A stretch of 64,000 bases of DNA from NCBI RefSeq assembly GCF_037975245.1, contig NC_092580.1, forward strand, positions 10,517,001 to 10,581,000, read 5' to 3'. Position numbers and translations under genes: made by a program. The notes under the pieces were generated by a model, which was not told where the DNA came from, ran no database searches, and saw nothing but the letters and a program-made list of their open reading frames with translations. Positions within the stretch are counted from its first letter, which is position 1. Each line of letters starts with the position of its first letter. This DNA comes from Apostichopus japonicus (lineage: Eukaryota; Echinodermata; Holothuroidea; Aspidochirotida; Stichopodidae). Below, piece after piece: positions 61,204 through 64,000 of this stretch.

Positions 61204-63399
61204 CTATTCAGGTACTAGTCCGTATATATACGTCTTCCCCGAAATTAAGGTGCCTATCATGAGCTTCTCCTTACCATCTTCTACGGATGTGGTAATGTAG
61301 GATGCGTCGTCATCAACTGGCATTGTTGTTAGTAATTGCCTGCCATCTCGACTGTATTGTGTTAGCACAGTGTTCAGCTCTCCATCATCATCCCATAACA
61401 TGTAGATGAACCCTCCAATGCCTATGCACACACTGTAAGGTCCTAAGTCAGCTCCACTTATATTTGGTTTGGTGAATTTATACAGCACCTTAGTCCCTGA
61501 TGTCACCATGGTAACTGCATATGAGGTCTCACCCTCATAGTCACAGTTCAGAAGATTACCGTCGTGGACAGTGATATCATATGATTCCTTGATTACATCA
61601 GGTAGTACTATCGTGTGACTGTAATTCAGCTGGTAATCAAATACATACACTTCTCTGCTGTTAGTACCAACAATGATTTCATTATTGGCGGGATTCGTGG
61701 TAACAGACCGCACATACCTACCCGTTGGCCACGGCTTAACCATGTCACCGATGTTCTTCTTTGGGTAAGAAGAGTCAGAAATATTATAAATACCGATTTC
61801 ATCCGGTATGCAAACTGTAATGACATTGAACCCCGACAAATTACAACAGTACCGAAATGCCTGAAACCCAAATCTCTTATTTCTATTTAAAACATTCTGA
61901 TTGAATATTTCTCCTTTCATGTTAGTGACAGTGATGTGTGATTCCTCTTGTGATACCATGCCAGTCATAACGATATTACCATTGCTACTAATTGTCATAC
62001 CGTTGATCATGTAACCTTTAGCTTTGATTCTTTCAAGATCAACAACAGATTCTGCGCTTTCTGTAATTACAACTTTATCAGATATAACTTTTGTAATATC
62101 ACTGATGACAAAATCAGATAAAGATTCTAACTCTGGATATTCTTGTTTCATTTCTTCGATCATAGGTTCACTGGCTGCTCTTATGTCGGGTAAACACTGT
62201 GCGTCTGTCCAATCGTCATTACATGCAAGAATGGAAGAAGACGTTGCTGTTAAGTTTTCGAATCGTTTAATAAGTTGCTTACATTTATTTAGTATTTCTT
62301 CACATTCGTTTTTGTTTTGACATGTAAGAATATCTTTAGCTGTTGTCAAGGTCTTGAAATTACTATCTAACTTCCCGAGTTTTTTAAAGAATTCACCCTC
62401 AATTTCTTGACAATTTTCCTTAAATTCTTCCAATTCCTGGTCATATTTGACATCGGCACTTTTCATATTTTCTTGATGTCTCATGATCAATCGGTACATT
62501 TCCTCTTCATGTTTAACAGTTATTTCACGTTTTTCACATCCTCTTCTATTCTCTATGTCAGCAGCTCCTTTTTCACGTTCATCTTTACATTCGGCAATTT
62601 TATCCTTTATTTTGTTTGCCTGTTCCTGGTGTTGACTTGTCAACAACTTTGTCTTATTTGTAACATTTTCATCCAATTTTACTAGCGTCATTCGAACCTT
62701 CTCGGGTAAAGCGTATAGTTTAGTTTTGTGCATGCTTAGTTCAGCGAGGTTCCGATTCAGTAAAGTCCTTTCTTTCTGGGCTAGGTCAGTAACATCTATG
62801 AGATCGTGACCTTTGTGCTTACCGTGAGTGCAAACTAGGCAAACCGGTTCATTTTGGCATGTACCACAGCACAATTTGGCTGGTTCTTTGATATGAAAAT
62901 GGCACCTGGGATCTTCCGTCATTGCAGCTATTTCCTCCATGGTCAGGTTCTTAGCTGCCATATTTTCCAATTTCAGAGTGCTTGGTTGGTGATCAGTAAA
63001 CATTTTACTACTGATATGAACCTTGTAACATTCGTTGCATAAAAAATCTCTACATCTAAAGCAGTAAGCGGAACATACCACATCCTTTAAACAGCTCACA
63101 CACTGCTTCAAATCTTTCTTTTCAAATGATTTATGCAATTCTATGAACTCGAGCATACTCTTCATATGAAAATCAGTCTTAAAGTCGTCCAATCCATCCT
63201 TAGGTATACTACATCGCTGTTTACAAAGTGGACATTCAATTGTTCTATCATGGCTGGCTTGAATAAATTTTCTCAAGCAATCGTTACAGTATCGATGAAG
63301 ACATGGTAACAGTTTTGGCTCATTAAATTGATCCAAACAAACAGGGCAATTGAAGAAGTTTTCTGTCAGGCCCTCCATGAAAGGGCTCCAGGTAGCCAT
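61204..63399 (-). CDS. TRIM-type E3 ubiquitin ligase (RING, two B-boxes, coiled coil, propeller-like tail)
   Basis: It encodes 731 residues in one exon. The ATG has A at -3 and G at +4. A C3HC4 RING (C18, C21, C33, H35, C38, C41, C56, C59) would recruit E2-ubiquitin. B-box 1 spans about 100-137 (C100, C103, C113, C116, C121, C124, H128, H137) and B-box 2 about 166-198 (C166, H169, C178, C181, C187, C190, H195, H198). A charged helical region with coiled-coil character runs about 205-385. From about 445 on, short beta-rich repeats (ISSNGNIVMTG, NPANNEIIVGTNSREVYVFD) suggest an NHL/YVTN-like propeller for target binding. The layout resembles the large intron-less TRIM families of marine invertebrates (TRIM2/3/45/56/71-like annotations), so orthology is not assignable. 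It probably acts in the cytosol; the substrate is unknown. All zinc ligands are present and there is no sign of decay. Confidence 0.93.
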   Translation of the reverse strand: MATWSPFMEGLTENFFNCPVCLDQFNEPKLLPCLHRYCNDCLRKFIQASHDRTIECPLCKQRCSIPKDGLDDFKTDFHMKSMLEFIELHKSFEKKDLKQCVSCLKDVVCSAYCFRCRDFLCNECYKVHISSKMFTDHQPSTLKLENMAAKNLTMEEIAAMTEDPRCHFHIKEPAKLCCGTCQNEPVCLVCTHGKHKGHDLIDVTDLAQKERTLLNRNLAELSMHKTKLYALPEKVRMTLVKLDENVTNKTKLLTSQHQEQANKIKDKIAECKDEREKGAADIENRRGCEKREITVKHEEEMYRLIMRHQENMKSADVKYDQELEEFKENCQEIEGEFFKKLGKLDSNFKTLTTAKDILTCQNKNECEEILNKCKQLIKRFENLTATSSSILACNDDWTDAQCLPDIRAASEPMIEEMKQEYPELESLSDFVISDITKVISDKVVITESAESVVDLERIKAKGYMINGMTISSNGNIVMTGMVSQEESHITVTNMKGEIFNQNVLNRNKRFGFQAFRYCCNLSGFNVITVCIPDEIGIYNISDSSYPKKNIGDMVKPWPTGRYVRSVTTNPANNEIIVGTNSREVYVFDYQLNYSHTIVLPDVIKESYDITVHDGNLLNCDYEGETSYAVTMVTSGTKVLYKFTKPNISGADLGPYSVCIGIGGFIYMLWDDDGELNTVLTQYSRDGRQLLTTMPVDDDASYITTSVEDGKEKLMIGTLISGKTYIYGLVPE

Positions 63400-63589
63400 G
63401 TTGATGAAGGTTGTTAACTCTCACTTGAACAAAAACTGTACTCAGTTACATCACAATCTGTGAAAGAATGCAAGATAAGAAAGGAAGAGTTTAACAAATT
63501 ATTATTGATCCCTGTATTCCATAAAAAAAATATGAGTGGAAATACAAACATACATGCAAAACCGTTCAAAATGGTCTGAAAACAGAAGT
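63400..63589. other. TRIM gene upstream/leader region
   Basis: No TATA box or obvious upstream exon was identified. The frame before the ATG is not open for long. A leader exon further upstream, even beyond the window, is possible. Confidence 0.35.
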
Positions 63590-63740
63590 GCTTAAACATT
63601 TCTGGCCAGTGTTTAACCCGTCCTTCATCTCCAAAGTTTTGGAGAAAGTTTTTAATGCAAGACTTTAGCGACACTAGCATACCAATGTCCTTCACGAACA
63701 GTTTGGACTTCAGGATGTTGCATTGAAGTAGTTTGAGTCA
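63590..63740 (+). pseudogene. LINE reverse transcriptase fragment (finger region)
   Basis: The plus strand reads KHFWPVFNPSFISKVLEKVF, then NARL with stops, then VLHEQFGLQDVALK. The pattern corresponds to the RPVSNLPFxSKVxEKVVxxRL...LxExFQSAYR region of L2/CR1-type RTs. Several stops and shifts show decay. It lies upstream of the TRIM gene in the opposite orientation. Minus-strand frames of 66 and 93 codons over it are shadows. Confidence 0.6.
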
Positions 63741-64000
63741 ATTTCTGTTCAAACAGTTTGCAGTAATATCGAGCTTTCGGAACCAGTACCCCTATAGAGT
63801 TTGGCGTTTCACACGGATCCGTGTTTTGGCTCAAGTTATTCACTATGTACACAATCGTACATAGTCACAGCTTGACTATCAATTCCACTTATACGGTTGA
63901 CACACAAATATACCTTCATTGAAGCCTGTTAATTAACATCTCTACTAGTTGATGTGTTTTTGAGAATAATGAATATTGCTTTGTTGCTATCAAATAGTAG

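Overview
The window looks like nuclear DNA of an animal, most likely a marine invertebrate deuterostome and perhaps an echinoderm such as a sea cucumber. That assignment is an inference from three things: an intron-less RING/B-box TRIM protein with a beta-propeller-like tail, CR1/L2-group LINEs, and a low-GC background full of (AT)n tracts, minisatellites and small hAT-like elements. No bacterial, organellar or viral gene organisation is visible. Most of the 64 kb is intron, intergenic DNA and repeats.

Genes. (1) At 61204-63399 (minus) lies a complete 731-codon TRIM-type E3 ubiquitin ligase in one exon. (2) On the minus strand, two well-bounded exons (9629-9833 and 7052-7209) join in phase to rebuild a complete C4HC3 RING-CH (MARCH-type) finger. 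A short exon at 39054-39104, with a good start context and a phase-0 GT donor, is probably the first coding exon. If so, the gene has a 29-kb first intron and continues below position 7052. (3) At the left edge, 1-139 (plus) ends in a consensus splice donor and may be an internal exon of another gene, with a possible continuation at 676-817. (4) At 4363-4625 (minus) an unrecognised, frame-broken coding relic ends in a stop.

Mobile DNA. A LINE with a 584-codon reverse transcriptase ORF (52934-54688, minus) has been interrupted by a 737-bp hAT-like element. A 5'-truncated L2-clade LINE (58258-59343, plus) retains its 3' stem-loop and an (ATCTT)n tail. A strongly decayed LINE (about 14560-15910, plus) still shows endonuclease and RT motifs, and two smaller RT relics lie at 12330-12440 and 63590-63740. 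Six non-autonomous elements with 8-bp target-site duplications are delimited (3737-4124, 16773-17176, 28752-30267, 29514-30163, 54774-55510, 60592-61154). One is nested inside another. Three of them share an internal hairpin that shows one compensatory base change.

Repeats. The main arrays are a 16-bp minisatellite (8301-9163) inside the RING-CH intron, an approximately 160-bp satellite (43783-45025), an ACT-trinucleotide block (21515-22272), and many (AT)n tracts and poly-G/poly-C runs. I found no rRNA, no intact tRNA and no CRISPR. No multi-gene system of a new kind was found. The strongest discoveries are the reassembled RING-CH gene and the related family of small elements.
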